DNA of 64,000 bases, from assembly GCA_022578965.1 (NCBI GenBank), contig MU400685.1, positions 1 through 64,000 of the forward strand, read 5' to 3'. Both the position numbers and the translations under genes were made by a program. The notes beneath the pieces were generated by a model that saw only the letters and a list, made by a program, of their open reading frames with translations, made no database searches and had not been told where the DNA came from. Shown one piece after another: positions 1 through 15,170 of this stretch; the first letter of the stretch is position 1; every line of letters starts with the position of its first letter. This DNA is from Xylaria sp. FL1777 (taxonomy: Eukaryota; Ascomycota; Sordariomycetes; Xylariales; Xylariaceae).

Positions 1-125
1 AATATTATTATATTTTAGTACTTTTAGTACTTTTAGTACTACTAAGCTAGTATTTTTAGTATTTAGTATTAGTATTAGTACTAAGTAGTACTAAATACTA
101 AATTAATAATACTAATTTTCAACCC
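1..125. repeat. Short palindromic TAGTACT/CTAGTATT array, cut by window start
   Basis: Reiterated motifs of the type TAGTACT, AAGCTAGTATT and TTAGTATTAGTACT fill the first 120 bases. They resemble the array inside the element at 15,750–16,379. The left end lies outside the window, so its extent and class cannot be given. Confidence 0.5.
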
Positions 126-292
126 TGGTTATTATTAAAAAGCAGCAAATAAAATTGGCTTAATACTTTATTTATAACTAAAATATAAATAATATTATTA
201 AATAAATATAATAGCTAAAGTTAAAACAAAAAAATGTAGTAATTATAAAAAAAAAACTAAAAAAAATGCTAAAAAAACTATAAAATTAGTAT

Positions 293-3200
293 TATTATTA
301 TTAATAACTTGCTATGCTGTTTTATAGCGCGGTTTTTTTATTTATATATTTATAAGTAAAACTATATAAAAAGCCAAATAAAAACTTTATGTAATAATGT
401 TTATACTGCTACTTTAAAGTTTTTTTACTTTATAATAACTAGTTTTTATTAATTAGCTTGCTAAACAAAAAGTAATAGTTAAAAAATAAAAAAATTCTTT
501 TTAAAGTTTTTAAACTTTTTGCTTTTTTAAAAAGCGCACAAAAGCTTTTTTTTTATTTTTTAGAACTTTTAAAAAAGCGCTTTTGCTTTTTTTGCTAGTT
601 TTTTTTTTTATTTTTTGATTTTTTTTTTTTTTTTTTATTTCTTTTTATTTTAATTGCTTTATTATATATTGTTATTTTATTAGTAATAAGTAGCTATTTT
701 ATAATATTATTTGTAGCTTTAAGCTTTTTTATAGTTAGTTATAAGTTTTTATTAATTTATAGTAGCTTAGCTATAAAGCTTTTTTATAGCTGCTTTTTTT
801 TGTTTTTTAATAAGTTGTAATATAAAACTACTTGCTAAAAAGTTTTTTTTTTTTTTGCGTATTTATAAAAAAGCATAAAAAAGCTTAAAACCTTTTTTTT
901 ATGCAAAAATGCTTTTAGCTTTATTTTTTTAGTACGCATTTATATTATTATAGTTATTTTATGCTTTAATAATTTATTATACTTTTTAAAAGCTTTATTT
1001 TTATTAAGCTTTTGTTTACTTATTATTAAATAGCTATTGCTTGTTTTAGTTTAGCTTTATTTGTTTATTTATTTTTTTTTTAGTGTAATTTTAGGTTTTT
1101 TTTTTTTAATTATTTTTTTTGCTAAAAGTTTAAAGCTAACATTAGATTTTTTTTAGTTATACTTTTATTATTACTTATAAGCTTGCTTTTTGTTTAGTTT
1201 TTAGTTTTTTAAGCTTTTATGTTTTAAATAAAAGTTTTAATTTTTTTTATTGCTTTTTAAATTAACTTTTTAGCTATTAAGCTTTTTATGTAATATTTAT
1301 AAGCTATTATTTTGCTACTAAAATATAAATTAATAAAAAGAATTTTTATTTTAGTTTTTAAGTGCTTTGTTTTAATTGCTTTAAAAGCTTTAATTATATA
1401 TTTAAAGCATTTATTTTAAATTACTACTAATAAATTAGCAATACTTTTTATTTTATTTTTTTTAAAGTTTTTATACTAAGTTATTATACTATAAGCTAAA
1501 GTGCTTTATATTATTATAATATATATTTGTTTTATTTTTATTATATTACTGCTTTATATAAAGTTTTATAGCTTAATTATTATATATAATTAAATGCTTA
1601 GTTTTTTTTTAAGCTTTATTAAGTATTTTTTTTATTTTATATTTTTGTTAAACTATATTTTTAAAAACTTTGCGTTGTTTTTTAGGTATATTATTATATT
1701 AAAAAAATATATTATTTATATAAACGTTGTTTTACTGCTAAAAAAATGCATTAATTTGCTTTTTTGTAGTGCAAACTTTATTTTATATTGTTTTATTTAG
1801 CTTTTATATATTTTTTATGCTGCTTTTAAAGCTTTATAGTTTTGCTTTATATTTAGGTTTGCTATAATAAAATTAATATTATTAATAAAGCTAATTATTA
1901 CTAGCTTTTAATGTATAGCAAAGTTATTATAAAGTGTTAAAATATATAAAAAAAAAAAAAAGAATAAAAGCAAGAACTTTTAAAGAACTTTAATTTTTAG
2001 TATTATTAGCTAAAATATTACTTTATTAAAATAAAAATATATTATGTAGTTTAATATAAAAAAGTTTACTTATATAACTATTTAAAAAAAAAAGCCTTTT
2101 TATTATAAAATATATATTATTTTTTTTTTATTAATAGTATTAAAAGCTTTTATAATGTTTAACTGTAGTAAAAACGCTATGCTTTTTTTACTAATTGTTT
2201 TTTTTGCTATTTTTAATACTAGTTTAATAATTATATTTGTTAATTTGTTTTATTTATTATTTATTTAATTATTTAGCAGAAAACTTTGTTGTTTAGTTAC
2301 TTTTGCTATATAGTAATATAGCTTTTTTTTTAGCATTTTTTTTACTGTATAAATAAATATAATAAAGCGCTACTTTTTAGCAATTTTTTTAATTTTTTTT
2401 AACTTTTTAAATTTAAGTATAACTATTATTTTTGTTTATTTAAATTATATTAAGTAATACTTTAGTAAAAAACTAGCAATATATAGTATTGCTATTTTTT
2501 TTGCTAAAGCAAATTTATAAGCTTTAAAAAAGCTATTAAGTAATAAGTTATTTTTTAGCGCTTTTTATAGCGCTAACTTTTATATTAATAATATTATATT
2601 TTTTTTTTTGTATTAATATTAATTATAAACTTTTAATAGCTATTATAAGTTAGGTTTTTTTTAAATATATTAAATAAGTTTGCTAGTAGTATAAAAAAAA
2701 AGCGTTTTGCTAATAAAGCTGTTTTTTTTTTAAAAGTATTAGCAAAAAATAGCTTATTTTTTGTTTGTTTTAGCAATAAAATTGCAATAATTTTTAAAGC
2801 TAGCTTATAAGCAAACTTTGCTTATTTAGCTAAGCTTTATAATAACTTAAAATTTTTAAATGCTTTTATAAATGCTTATTTTTAGCTGCATTTTTATGCT
2901 TTTTTTATTTTATTGCTAAAAGCTTTTTTTTTTTTTTAAAGACTTACTATGCTGCTTTAGTTTTTTTGCTTTAAAACTTGCAGTATGCTTGTTTTGCTTT
3001 TTTTTTTGTTTTAATTATTTTTAAAAACTACTAAAATAGTGCTTAATATTTCTTTTTTACAGTTTTTTTAAGCGTTGTTTTATTTGCTATCTTTATTAAT
3101 TGCTAAATTAAAAAATTAAAAGCATTATTTAGCTTGCTAAGTATATATAGCATATATGTTTTTATAATAATAGCTTTTATTTTTATAGCTGCTTTATTTT

Positions 3201-5433
3201 TGTTTAATTTAAGCTAGTTTTATTTTTTTGTTTTTTTTAAGTATTTTTGCAAAGCTGCTTTTAAGTTAATTATAATTTTTAATGCTTTATAGTTAAAACT
3301 TAGCTACTTTAAGTCCTTTTAATAAATAATAACTAAGTTGCTAAACATTTATATTAGGTTTATTATTAAGCTTTTTTATTTATGCTTTATTTTAACTACT
3401 TTTTTTAAAAAAGTAATTAATATAAAATCTTATTATGCAGTAAACTTAAGCAATTTATTTGCTTTTTAGCTTTTTTTGCTTTTTAAGTTTTATAGTAAGT
3501 AATAAAAGTTAAAGTTGCTTATAAATATATAATGTTTTTTTAGCTTGCTTATTTTATATATTTTTTAGATTAAATTGCGTTAAACTATTTTTTTTTAATT
3601 TAGCAAATATATTAACTATAAAAATATTGCTAAATTATTATTACTTATTATAACCTTTGCTTAGTTTTTATTAGCGTTTTTTATTAGCGCTTTTATTATA
3701 ATTTTTTTGTTTATATATAATGTAGCTTTGCTTTTTAACTAAATAACTTAGTAGCTATTATTACTAAAGCAATATATATTATTATATTTGTTAATTATTA
3801 GCTTTTAAACTATTATATAATTAAAGCTATTTTTTTATAGCATATATATTATGCTGTTTTTAAATTTTATAATGTTTTAAAAAGCAATATTATATATTAT
3901 TAAGTTAATAAAAATAAGTTTTTGCTTATATTACTAGTTTGCTATTTTTTTACTAGTAACTTTTTTTTATTTAGCTTTATAAATACTAATGCTATTAATA
4001 TTTTTAAACTATTTTTATTTATTTTTTTGCTTGTTATTATTGCTTTTTTAGCACTTTAAAAGCTTTTAGGTTATAATATATATATTTTTTTTGTTTTGTT
4101 TTTTTATTTGATCTTTTTTTAGCAAGCTTTATTTTATGCTATATATGCTTTTTTATAGTTTATATATTTTTGCTTTACTTTTTGCGTTTTTATTAAGCAG
4201 CTTTTTTTACTTTTTTAATGCTTTAAAGCTAAGCAATAGTTATACTTTAAGTTTTTATAGCAATATTTAGTTATATAACTATATTTATAGCAATTAAAGT
4301 ACTACATAACTTTAAGCTTTATAGCAAAAAGTTTGCAGTTAAATAGCTAAGCTTTTTATAAAAAGCTATTTTTGCATATTGTTTTAGCTATTATAACACT
4401 GCTTATATATAATAATATTAATGCAAATTTAGCTTTTGCGTTTTTAAATAACATTTTTTTGTATTTTATAACTTTAGAATATTTATTACGTAATAATTGC
4501 AGTAAATCCTTGTTTAAGTATATTACTTTAATTTGTTTTGCTAAAACGCTTTTTATTATTAGTGCTACTTTTTTTTGTTGTACTTTCGACTTTTTTTTAA
4601 AAGCTTTTATAATTTATTTTTTTTTTTTAGCTTTTTAAAGCACTACTTTCTTAAAAGTAATTATTATATTTTTACTATATAGCTTTTTAGTAGCAATTAT
4701 ATTACTGCTTATAAGCGCTATATTTATTGCTTTAATAATATTAACTAGTGTTTTATTTTTAAAGTTATTAGCTTATTTTTTAATTTTAATTAGTATTTTT
4801 TTGTTTTGCTTAAATAGTACTGCTTTATTATTGCAAGCTAGCTATAAAGCTATAATTTATGCTTAAAATTTTAGCATGTTTACATTTAACAAAGTTTATT
4901 AGAAAAGCTTTTAAATAATATTTTTAACGCTTTTTTAGTTAGCTTTTATAGTAGTATTTAAGTTATAGCAAGTTATAAGTATATTAAAATTGTTTTTATT
5001 ATTAAGCTTTATGCTTTGCTAGCTTTTTTAGGCCTTTTTTAATATATATGCTATTTGTGCTTTTTTTGCGTTTTTTTAAAGAAAGATTCCTTTTGCTATT
5101 TTTTCTTTCGTTAGCAGCTATAATACTAGTTTTACAATTCTATTAACTATTTTTTACATACTAAGAAGTTTGTTAGCTTTGCGTTTTTTGTTAAAACGCT
5201 ACTGCTTTACAGTTATATTGCTAGTAAGTTTTAGTAGCACGTTAATTGCATTTTTAATAAATAAATTATTTAATACTATTTTTCCGTTTTTTATTATATT
5301 TGCACTTTACAAATAAAATATAACCTACTTAATAAATAAAAGTTGTTACGCTAATTTTAGCAATTTTAATTATTTAATAATTAAGCTTAAACTTACAAAG
5401 TTATAATTAAGTATAAAAAATTCAAAAAAAGTC
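293..5433 (-). mobile_element. Full-length Tad-like LINE, family 1, copy A (RIP-inactivated)
   Basis: This is an inverted copy of the element at 10,356–15,507. Its 5' end is at 5,433 and its 3' end, a (TAA)n-type tail, is at 293. It is flanked by a 15-bp target-site duplication, CTATAAAATTAGTAT at 278–292 and CTACAAAATTAGTAT at 5,434–5,448. The two duplicates differ by one C/T transition. The minus strand carries the same degraded gag-like and reverse transcriptase regions as copy B. All frames are riddled with stops. The 68-codon plus-strand frame at 1,594–1,800 is antisense and recurs in the other copies. Confidence 0.8.
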
Positions 5434-5448
5434 CTACAAAATTAGTAT

Positions 5449-8400
5449 GTTTAGCTAGTTAATTAAAAATTATAAGCATTATAATATTATAAAATTAATA
5501 TAAACTTATTAAAAAACTAAATATTTAGTATTAATGCTATAATTTTTAAGTATTTATAAAAAAATAAATATAACTTTAAAAAACAAAAATAAAGCAAATA
5601 ATTGTTTAATTTTTAATAATAAATAAAGTTAAACAATTTTTATTTAGCAAAAAAAACTATTTATTAAAAATATAGCATAAATAATTACTATATTTATAAG
5701 TATAGCTTTACTTATAAATTAAAAAAAGAAAACATTATATATTAAAACTTTAAATAATATTTAAAAAGGCTAAAATTTCTTGCAAGCTTTAAATATATAA
5801 AGGTTTTTTTTAAAGTTATAAAAATTAGCAAAAATAAAAAAAAAATTTTTAATCCTACAATAAAATAAATATATAATTTTGTTTTAAGCAATAATAAGCT
5901 ACTTAAATAAAAAGCTTATTATTAACTGTAGAAAAAAAATTTTGTTTTAAATAATAAAGATTTAAATGCTAAAATAAAAAGCAAACAAAAAAGTTAAAAA
6001 AAAAAAACTTTATTAATTAAATAATAAGCAGCTAAACTAATTTTTAAATAAAAAGTTTAATAATTAAACGTTTATATTTTATAAAATATAACTAGCAAAA
6101 GCTTATAACATTAAAAAAAAACAATTTAATAAATAGCAAGCTAAATAATAGCTTTATTATAATAAATTAAGATTTTATATAAAGCACTTTTTATAATAAA
6201 GATAGCACTAAAGTTTTATAGAGCTATATATTAAGTAAAAAGATTAACGTAAATATATTTTAAGCTAATTATTATAAGCTTTTATTTAAAAAAGCTGCTT
6301 TTTATTAAACAAACAATAAAAAAAAACTTAAAAAATAAAAAAAAAAGCTTTTTATAAGTTAAACAATTAAAAAGATTTATTTAAATAATAATAAGTTTTT
6401 TATTTAATTTAATACTAAAAATATATAAATAAACAATAATTTTTATAAGCAAAATATTTTATTAAAACTAAAAAGTTTTAATTGTTAAAAATTTTAAAGG
6501 ATTTAAAAAGCAGAACTTATAAAAAAAAGCTTAAAATTTAAAAAAATATAAGCTAAAAAGTTTAAAAACTTTTTAAACAAAAAAACAGATGTTATTTTTA
6601 AAAACTTTATATTAAAAGTTCTAAAGTATTTTAGTATTTTTATTTAAATAATTATTTAAATAAAAGCTAAATTATATTTTAAAGCAATAAAAATACTTAA
6701 GCTAATATTAAAAATAATATTACTACTTTTAAATAACTTTAATAAAAGTTTAAATTAGCAAATTAAATTAAATATAGTACAACTTATTTTAAAAAAAAAA
6801 AGCAATACGTTAAAATATAAAGCTTAATTAAAAACTTTATTTTAAAAAATTTTAACTTAAATAAATATAAAAGATGTTTTTTTTTATAAAAGCGTAAATT
6901 TTTTAAAAAATAACATAAAATTTTATTAGCTAATAATTAAAAAACTATAAAAGAATTTTTAGCAAATATTATAAATTGCTAGTTAACTTAATAAATATAA
7001 ATTATTTAATAATATTTGCAAAACTAGCTTTTTATTAAACTATTTAATAGCGCAAATAAATAAAAAGATAAAATATAACGGTTTTATTATATATACTTAT
7101 ATGTTTTAACTTAGCTTTATAATTGCTTTTTTAAAAAAGCAACGCTATAAAATAATAAAAGTTTTTTGCAATTAAAACTAATAAAATAATTAAGTAATGT
7201 TGTTTTTTGCTTATATTGCTTTAGATTTTTAAACGTTAAAAAATAAGCTAAAGTTTAATAAAATGTTTTTTAAGATTTTAAATTAATGTAATATTATGTA
7301 TTTATTATTTAAAAATAACTTAAAAAAGCAAAAGTTACTAATTGTTATACTTATGCTGCTTTAAAAAAAAGTAATATTTTTAGCTAAACTTTAGCTAAGT
7401 ATTAATTTTGCGTTAATATTGCTAAAAAAAAGAAATAAGCTTAAAAAGCTAATATAATTAATATTAATAGCTTTAAAAAGCGCTAATTAAACTTTTAACT
7501 TTTTTAAGATAAAAATTAATAAAAAGCATAATAATTATACTAGCAGTAATAGCTTAAACTTATTTAAAAGAATATTAAAATATAAGTTTTATAATAAGAA
7601 AAACTTAAGCTTAATAAATTATTTTAACTAAAAATACTTAAGTTTTTTAGATTTATGTTTTATGTTAGTTTTATTACTAAAAACATAAAGTATTTTAATT
7701 ATATTTTTAAGCGTTATAAAGCTAAAAAAATATATATAGCTTTGCTTAAAGCTTATTATAAAAATAAAAAATAAGATTTATAAAAAAAATATTATTAGAA
7801 TTATTAATTTTAAAGCATAGTATAAAATGCTTAAAAACTACTATTTAAATAAATAAAAAATTGCTGCTTTTTTTATTATATATAGTTAGCAAAAAACAAA
7901 CTATTTACTTTTTGCTATTAAGTATAAACTTTATTATAAAGTTTTAAATGAGTTTATATTTTTAAGGCTTTTATATAATAGCTAATATAATACTTAAAAC
8001 AAGCTAAATTATTATATTAGTAATAAATTATACTAAAAAGCTAAATTTAAAAGCTTAAAGTTATTAATAACTAAAAAACTAATATATATTTGTTAAACTA
8101 TTAGCTTAATAAATAAACTATATAAAGCATAAAAATATTAATTTTTAAATAAGAAATTTAATAATTAGCAAAAAAAAGTAAAAGTAAAATTAAAAAAACA
8201 TAGTTTAAAAAAATGTACAAGTATAAATTTTTAAAAGAATTAAAACCTATATAACAATATAACATTAGTAGCTTTTTTAATTTTTTTTATATAAAATATC
8301 AAACTTTTTAAGAACTTAAGAATATAAAATAATAAAAAAGTTTATGCTATTTTTAATAATAATTAATTATTTAAAATACTTTTAATTGCAATAAAAAAAG

Positions 8401-10355
8401 CGCTAAAGTAAAAAAACACTAAAAGATTAACAATTGTAAAAATTAGAAATTTTACATATAAATTAAAAAGTAAAAATAACTTAATTATAACTTTAATTTA
8501 AGTATTATTAAACTTTTAAGCTTTAAAAACTAATAATTTAATAAAAAATAAAACAATAATTTTAAATATAATATATAAAATAAAAAATAAAAAGATTTAT
8601 TTTAAAAATAATGTGCTATTTAATAGTACTATTTTATTTAAATTTTATAAATAAAAAAAGCAAGCTTTAAAAAAAGCAAGCTATTATTTAGAAAATTTTG
8701 CGTTATTTTAATAAAATAGCATTTATTAAAACATATATTTACGTTTTAGCACTACTTTTAAAAGCATTTAATTAACTATTAAATAATTAGCTTTTTTTTT
8801 TAAAAAAGCTTTATATAATTAACTTTATTTAGCAAAAGGCAGCATTATTAACTAAAATATAGTATTGCAAAAAAATAGCACTTTTTTAGAACTTTTTTAA
8901 AATAAAAAAAATATATAATATAATTTTTCTTTTTTATAAAATTAAAATAGTTTTTTATAAAGTATAGCAAGTTTATAATATTTTAATTTTTAAGCTTTTA
9001 AAAAACATTATTATAAAAGTTTTAAAAACTTAACTTAAGTATAACGTTTTTAAAAAAGCTTATAGTTTATATTATAATGCTTAGTTTTTTATATAAAAAA
9101 AAAATAAAAAAGTTTAATTAATTAATTTAGCTATAAAAATGAACATAGTTATTATATATAATGCTAATTTTTTTTAAAGCTATAATAAGTTTTTTAAAAA
9201 GTTTGTAATATATAAAGTAATTTTTATAGTTAATTTATTTTTAAAATATAATTAAATATTATTTTTTATTTTTAGTTAAGCAATAATTGCTTTTTTTATA
9301 CTAATAAACTTTTTTTAAATAACTATTTTTTTGCAAAAAGCAACAAATTTAATAGCTTAATTTTTAAAAGTGCTATTAAAAGTTTTATATAATATATTAT
9401 TAATAAAATGCAAGCTTTTGTTTAATAATATAATAATTAAAACATTTATTACTAAGTATAATAATTATAAAGTTGTTTTAAGTATTAAGCAATTTATATT
9501 AAAACATTTTAAAAATTTTAATGTTATACTACTTAATTTTAAGTTAGCTAAAATTATAGCTAGCATACATAAAAGCAAATAAACAAAACAAATAACTAAA
9601 ATAGTTAGTTATATATATAATATTAATAATAAAAGCTTAATAAAAATAAAAATAATAAAGATTTTAAAGTAAAAAACTTGCAAAAATATTATAAAAATAT
9701 AGTTTTTTTTAAAAATAATAGTATACTACTAGATATAAATTTAAAGGTATGTTATAATTGCAAAACTATTAATGGTTTTATTACGGAAAAATAAGCTGTT
9801 TTGCTTTAAAGAACTGCAAAAAAAAGCTATAATAAAGCTTTAAAAAGCTATTATAATAACTTTTATTTTTATTACGTTTAATTATATAAAAAAGCTTATT
9901 TAACTAAAAGTTAATGCTTTTAAAACTAGTTAAAGTGCTATTTTATGTTAAAAAGTTAATAAATTTATTAAGCTAGCTAAATATAAGTTTAAAACATAAA
10001 AAAGCTTTAAAAAAAATATAATGCTATAAAGCTAAAAAAGCTTATTATTATTAAAACTTTTTAGAAGTTATGCAATTATTTTTATAAAATTACGTTTTAT
10101 TTAAAAATTAATATAAAAGTTTTTATAGTTTAGCTAAATAATAAATTTTTAGTATTATTAAATGCTTAATTAATAAAATAAATAGCATATATAAAGACTT
10201 TTAATTTTATATTTTATTATGTGCTAAAAAAAAAACATATAGCTATTAATAAGCTTTTTAGAAAAATTTTTAAGATATTAAATAAGTTAAATAATTATTA
10301 AAAAAAAAATATAAAAAATTTTATTAATTTTTAATTATTTATAATAGCTATTATT
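5449..10355. other. Unassigned RIP-degraded AT-rich segment
   Basis: About 4.9 kb lie between LINE copies A and B. Base composition and stop density are as in the neighbouring elements, so it is probably another degraded repeat. I could not find a reverse transcriptase, transposase or terminal-repeat signature that I would trust. A 70-codon frame at 9,370–9,582 (plus) resembles nothing I recognise. Higher-GC spots such as the one near 9,770–9,800 give no coding hint. Confidence 0.4.
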
Positions 10356-13300
10356 GACCTTTTTTGAATTCTTTACACTTGATTATAACTTTGTAAGTTT
10401 AAGCCTAATCATTAAATAATTAAGATCGCTAAAATTAACGTAATAACTTTTACTTATTAAGTAAGTTATATTTTATCTGCGGAGTGCAAACATAACAAAA
10501 AACGAAAAAATGGTATTAAACAACTTATTTGTTAAAAATGTAACTAACATACTATTAAAATTTACTAGCAATATAACTATAATGCAGCAGCGTTTTAATA
10601 AAAAACATAAAGCTAACAAACTTTTTAGTATATAGAAAATAGTTAATAAAATTGTAAAACTAGTATTATAGCTACTAACGGAAAAAAAAATAACAAAAGG
10701 AATTTCTTTTTAAAGAAACGCAAAAAAAACGCAAATAGCATATATATTAAAAAAAGCCTAAAAAAGCTAGCAAAATAAAAGGCTTAATAATAAAAACAAC
10801 CTTAATATATTTATAACTTGCTATAACTTAAATGCTGCCATAAAAGCTAACTAAAAAAGCGTTAAAAATACTATTTAAAAGCTTTTTTAATAAACTTTAT
10901 TAAACGTAAACATGCTAAAATTTTAAGCATAAATAGCAGCTTTATAGCTAGCTTATAATAATAAAGCAGTGTTATTTAAGCAAAACAAAAAAGTACTAAT
11001 TAAAGTTAAAAAACAAGCTAATAACTTTAAAAACAAAACATTAGCTAATATTATTAAAGTAGTAAATATAGCGCTTATAAGCAATAATATAATTGCTGCT
11101 AAAAAGCTATATAGTAAAAATATAATAATTATTTTTAAAAAAACAGTGCTTTAAAAAGCTAAAAAAAAAAAGTAAATTATAAAAGCTTTTAAAAAAAGGT
11201 TAAAAGTACAACAAAAAAAAGCAGCACTAATAATAAAAAACATTTTAGCAAAACACATTAAAATAATATATTTAAACGAAAACTTATTATAACTACTATA
11301 TAATAAACATTTTAAAGTTATAAAATGCAAAAAAATGCTATTTAAAAACACAAAAACTAGATTTATGTTAATATTGTTATATATAAGCAGTATTATAATA
11401 GCTAAAATAATATATAAAAATAGCTTTTTATAAAAAGCTTAACTATTTAATTATAAACTTTTTGCTTTAAAGCTTAAAGTTATATAGTGCTTTAATTGCT
11501 ATAAATATAAATATATAGCTAAATATTGCTATAAAAACCTAAAGTATAACTATTGTTTAGCTTTAAAGCATTAAAAAAGTAAAAAAAGCTGTTTAATAAA
11601 AACACAAAAAATAAAGCAAAAATGCATAAACTGCAAAAGAACGTACGTAATATAAAATAAAGCTTGCTAAAAAAAAGTTAAACAAAAAAACAAAGTACAA
11701 ATAGCATATATATTACAACTTAAAAGCTTTTAAAGTACTAAAAAAGCAATAATAACAAGCAAAAAAATAAATAAAAATAGTTTAAAAATATTAATAGCAT
11801 TAGCATTTATAAAGCTAAATAAAAAAAAATTATTAGTAAAAAAACAGCAAACTAGCAATATAAATAAAAACTCATTTTTATTAATTTAATAATATATAAT
11901 ATTGCTTTTTAAAATATTGCAAGATTTAAAAGTAATATAATATATATGCTACAAAATAATAGCTTTAATTATATAATAGTTTAAAAGCTAATAATTAATA
12001 AACATAACAATATATATTGCTTTAGTAGTAATAATTACTAAGTTATTTAATTAAAAAGCAAAGCTATGCTATATATAAACAAAAAAATTATAATAAAAAC
12101 ACTAGTAAAAAACGTTACTAAAAAGTAAGCAAAAGTTATAATAAGTAATAATAATTTAGTAGTAATTTTATAGTTAATATATTTGCTAAATTAAAAAAAA
12201 ACAGTTTAGTATAGTTTAATTTAAAAAATATATAAAGTAAGCAAGCTAAAAAAACACTATATATTTATAAGCAACTTTAATTTTTATTATTTATTATAAA
12301 ACTTAAAAAGCAAAAAAAGCTAAAAAGCAAATAAACTACTTAAGTTTATTGCATAATAAAATTTTATATTAGCTATTTTTTAAAAAAAAGTAACTAAAAT
12401 AAAGCATAAATAAAAAAGCTTAATAATAAACTTAATATAAATATTTAGTAATTTAATTATTATTTATTAAAAAAACTTAAAATAATTAAGTTTTAATTAT
12501 AAAGCACTAAAAATTATAATTAACTTAAAAGTAGCTTTATAAAAATACTTAAAAAAAACAAAAAAATAAAACTAGCTTAAATTAAACAAAAATAAAGTAG
12601 CTATAAACATAAAAGCTATTATTACAAAAACATATATATTATATATACTTAATAAATTAAATAATGCTTTTAATCTTTTAATTTAGCAACTAATAAAAAT
12701 AGCAAATAAAATAACGCTTAAAAAAACTATAAAAAAAAATATTAAGTTTTATTTTAGTAGTTTTTAAAAGTAGTTAAAACAAAAAAAAAAGCAAAACAAG
12801 CATACTATAGATTTTAAAGCAAAAAAACTAAAGTAATATAGCAAGCTTTTAAAAAAAAAGAAAAAACTTTTAGCAATAAAGTAAAAAAAACGCAAAAATG
12901 CAGCTAAAAATAAGCATTTATAAAAGCATTTAAAAATTTTAAATTATTATAAAACTTAACTAAATAAGCAAAGTTTATTTATAAACTAGCTTTAAAAATT
13001 ACTGCGATTTTATTATTAAAACAAACAAAAAATAAGCTGTTTATTGTTAATACTTTTAAAAAAAAAATAGCTTTACTAATAAAACGCTTTTTTTTTGTAT
13101 TATTAATAAACTTGTTTAATATACTTAAAAAAAACCTAATTTATAATAACTACTAAAAGTTTATAATTAATATTAATACAAAAAAAAAATATAATATTGC
13201 TAATATAAAAGTTAGCGCTATAAAAAGCATTAAAAAATAATTTGCTATTTAATAGCTTTTTTAAAGCTTATAAATTAGCTTTAGTAAAAAAAATAGCAAT

Positions 13301-13814
13301 ATTATATATTGTTAGCTTTTTATTAAAGTATTACTTAATATAATTTAAGCAAACAAAAATAATAATTATATTTAAACTTAAAAAGTTAAAAAAAACTAAA
13401 AAAACAGCTAAAAAATAACGCTTTATTATGCTTATTTATATAGTAAAAAAAGTGCTAAAAAAAAGCTATATTACTGCATAATAAAAATAGCTAAGCAAGA
13501 AAGTTTTTTGCTAAACAATTAAATAAACAATAAATAAAACAAATTAATAAACGTAATTATTAAACTAGTATTAAAAATAGCAAAAAAAGCAATTAGCAAA
13601 AAAAGCATAGCATTTTTGCTATAGCTAAATATTATAAAAGCTTTTAATACTATTAAGAAAAAAAAATAATATATATTTTGCAATAAAAAAGCTTTTTTTT
13701 TTAAATAATTATATAAGTAAACTTTTTTATATTAAATTATATAATATGTTTTTATTTTAATAAAGCAGTATTTTAGCTAATAATACTAAAAGCTAAAGTT
13801 TTTTAAAAGTTTTT

Positions 13815-13846
<32 letters not shown>

Positions 13847-15130
13847 TTTTAATACTTTATAATAACTTTACTATATATTAAAAGCTAGTAATAATTAGTT
13901 TTGCTAATAATATTAACTTTATTATAGCAAACCTAAATATAAAGCAAAACTATAAAGCTTTAAAAGCAGCATAAAAAACGTATAAAAGCTAAACAAAATA
14001 ATATAAAATAAAGTTTGCACTGCAAAAAAGCAAATTAATGCACTTTTTTAGCAGCAAAACAGCGTTTATATAAGTAATATACTTTTTTAATATAATAGTA
14101 CACTTAAAAAACAGCGCAAAGTTTTTAAAAATATAGTTTAATAAAAATATAAAATAAAAAAAACATTTAGCAAAGCTTAAAAAAAAACTAAACATTTAGT
14201 TATATATAATAATTAAGCTATAAAACTTTATATAAAGTAATAATATAATAAAAGCAAAGCAAATATATATTATAATAATATAAAGTACTTTAGCTTATAG
14301 TATAATAATTTAATATAAAAACTTTAAAAAAAATAAAGCAAAAAGTATTGTTAATTTATTAGCAATAATTTAAAATAAATGCTTTAAATATATAGCTAAA
14401 GCTTTTAAAACAACTAAAATAAAGCATTTAAAAACTAAAATAAAGATTTTTTTTATTAACTTATATTTTAGTAATAAAATAATAGCTTATAAGCATTATA
14501 TAAAAAGCTTAATAGCTAAAAAATTAATTTAAAAAGCAATTAAAAAAATTAAACCTTTTATTTAAAACATAAAAGCTTAAAAAACTAAAAATTAAACAAA
14601 AGGCAAGCTTATAAGCAATAATAAAAATATAGCTAAAAAAATTTAACGTTAGCTTTAAACTTTTAGCAAAAAAAATAGTTAAAAAAAAAAACTTAAAATT
14701 GCACTAAAAAAGAAATAAATAAGCAAATAAAGCTAAATTAAAATAAGCAATAGTTATTTAATAATAACTAAATAAAAGCTTAACAAAAATAAAGTTTTTA
14801 AAAAGTATAGCAAATTATTAAAGCATAAAATAGCTATAGTAATATAAATATATACTAAAAAAATAAAGCTAAAAGTGTTTTTATATAAAAAAAAAGTTTT
14901 AAGCTTTTTTATGTTTTTTTATAAATATGCAAAAAAAAAAAAGACTTTTTAATATATAGTTTTATATTATAATTTACTAAAAAACAAAAAAAAGCAGCTA
15001 TAAAAAAGCTTTATAGCTAAGCTACTATAAACTAATAAAAACTTATAACTAGTTATAAAAAAGCTTAAAGCTATAAGTAATATAAAAATTAAAATATTTT
15101 TTTTTAATAAAAAAAAAATATAAAAAAAAC

Positions 15131-15170
<40 letters not shown>

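Noticed and set aside
1594..1800. A 68-codon frame with a similar hydrophobic product at 1,594 (plus), 13,989, 26,179 and 28,121 (minus)
   Set aside because: It falls at the same place in each family-1 LINE copy, antisense to the reverse transcriptase gene. Its repeat reflects the copies, not a conserved small membrane protein.
4372..4638. Hydrophobic 88-codon frame (plus) and its relatives at 11,151–11,351 and 19,448–19,648 (minus)
   Set aside because: Antisense to the gag-like region of the LINE; the Phe/Ile/Leu-rich product is what AT-rich DNA gives in any frame.
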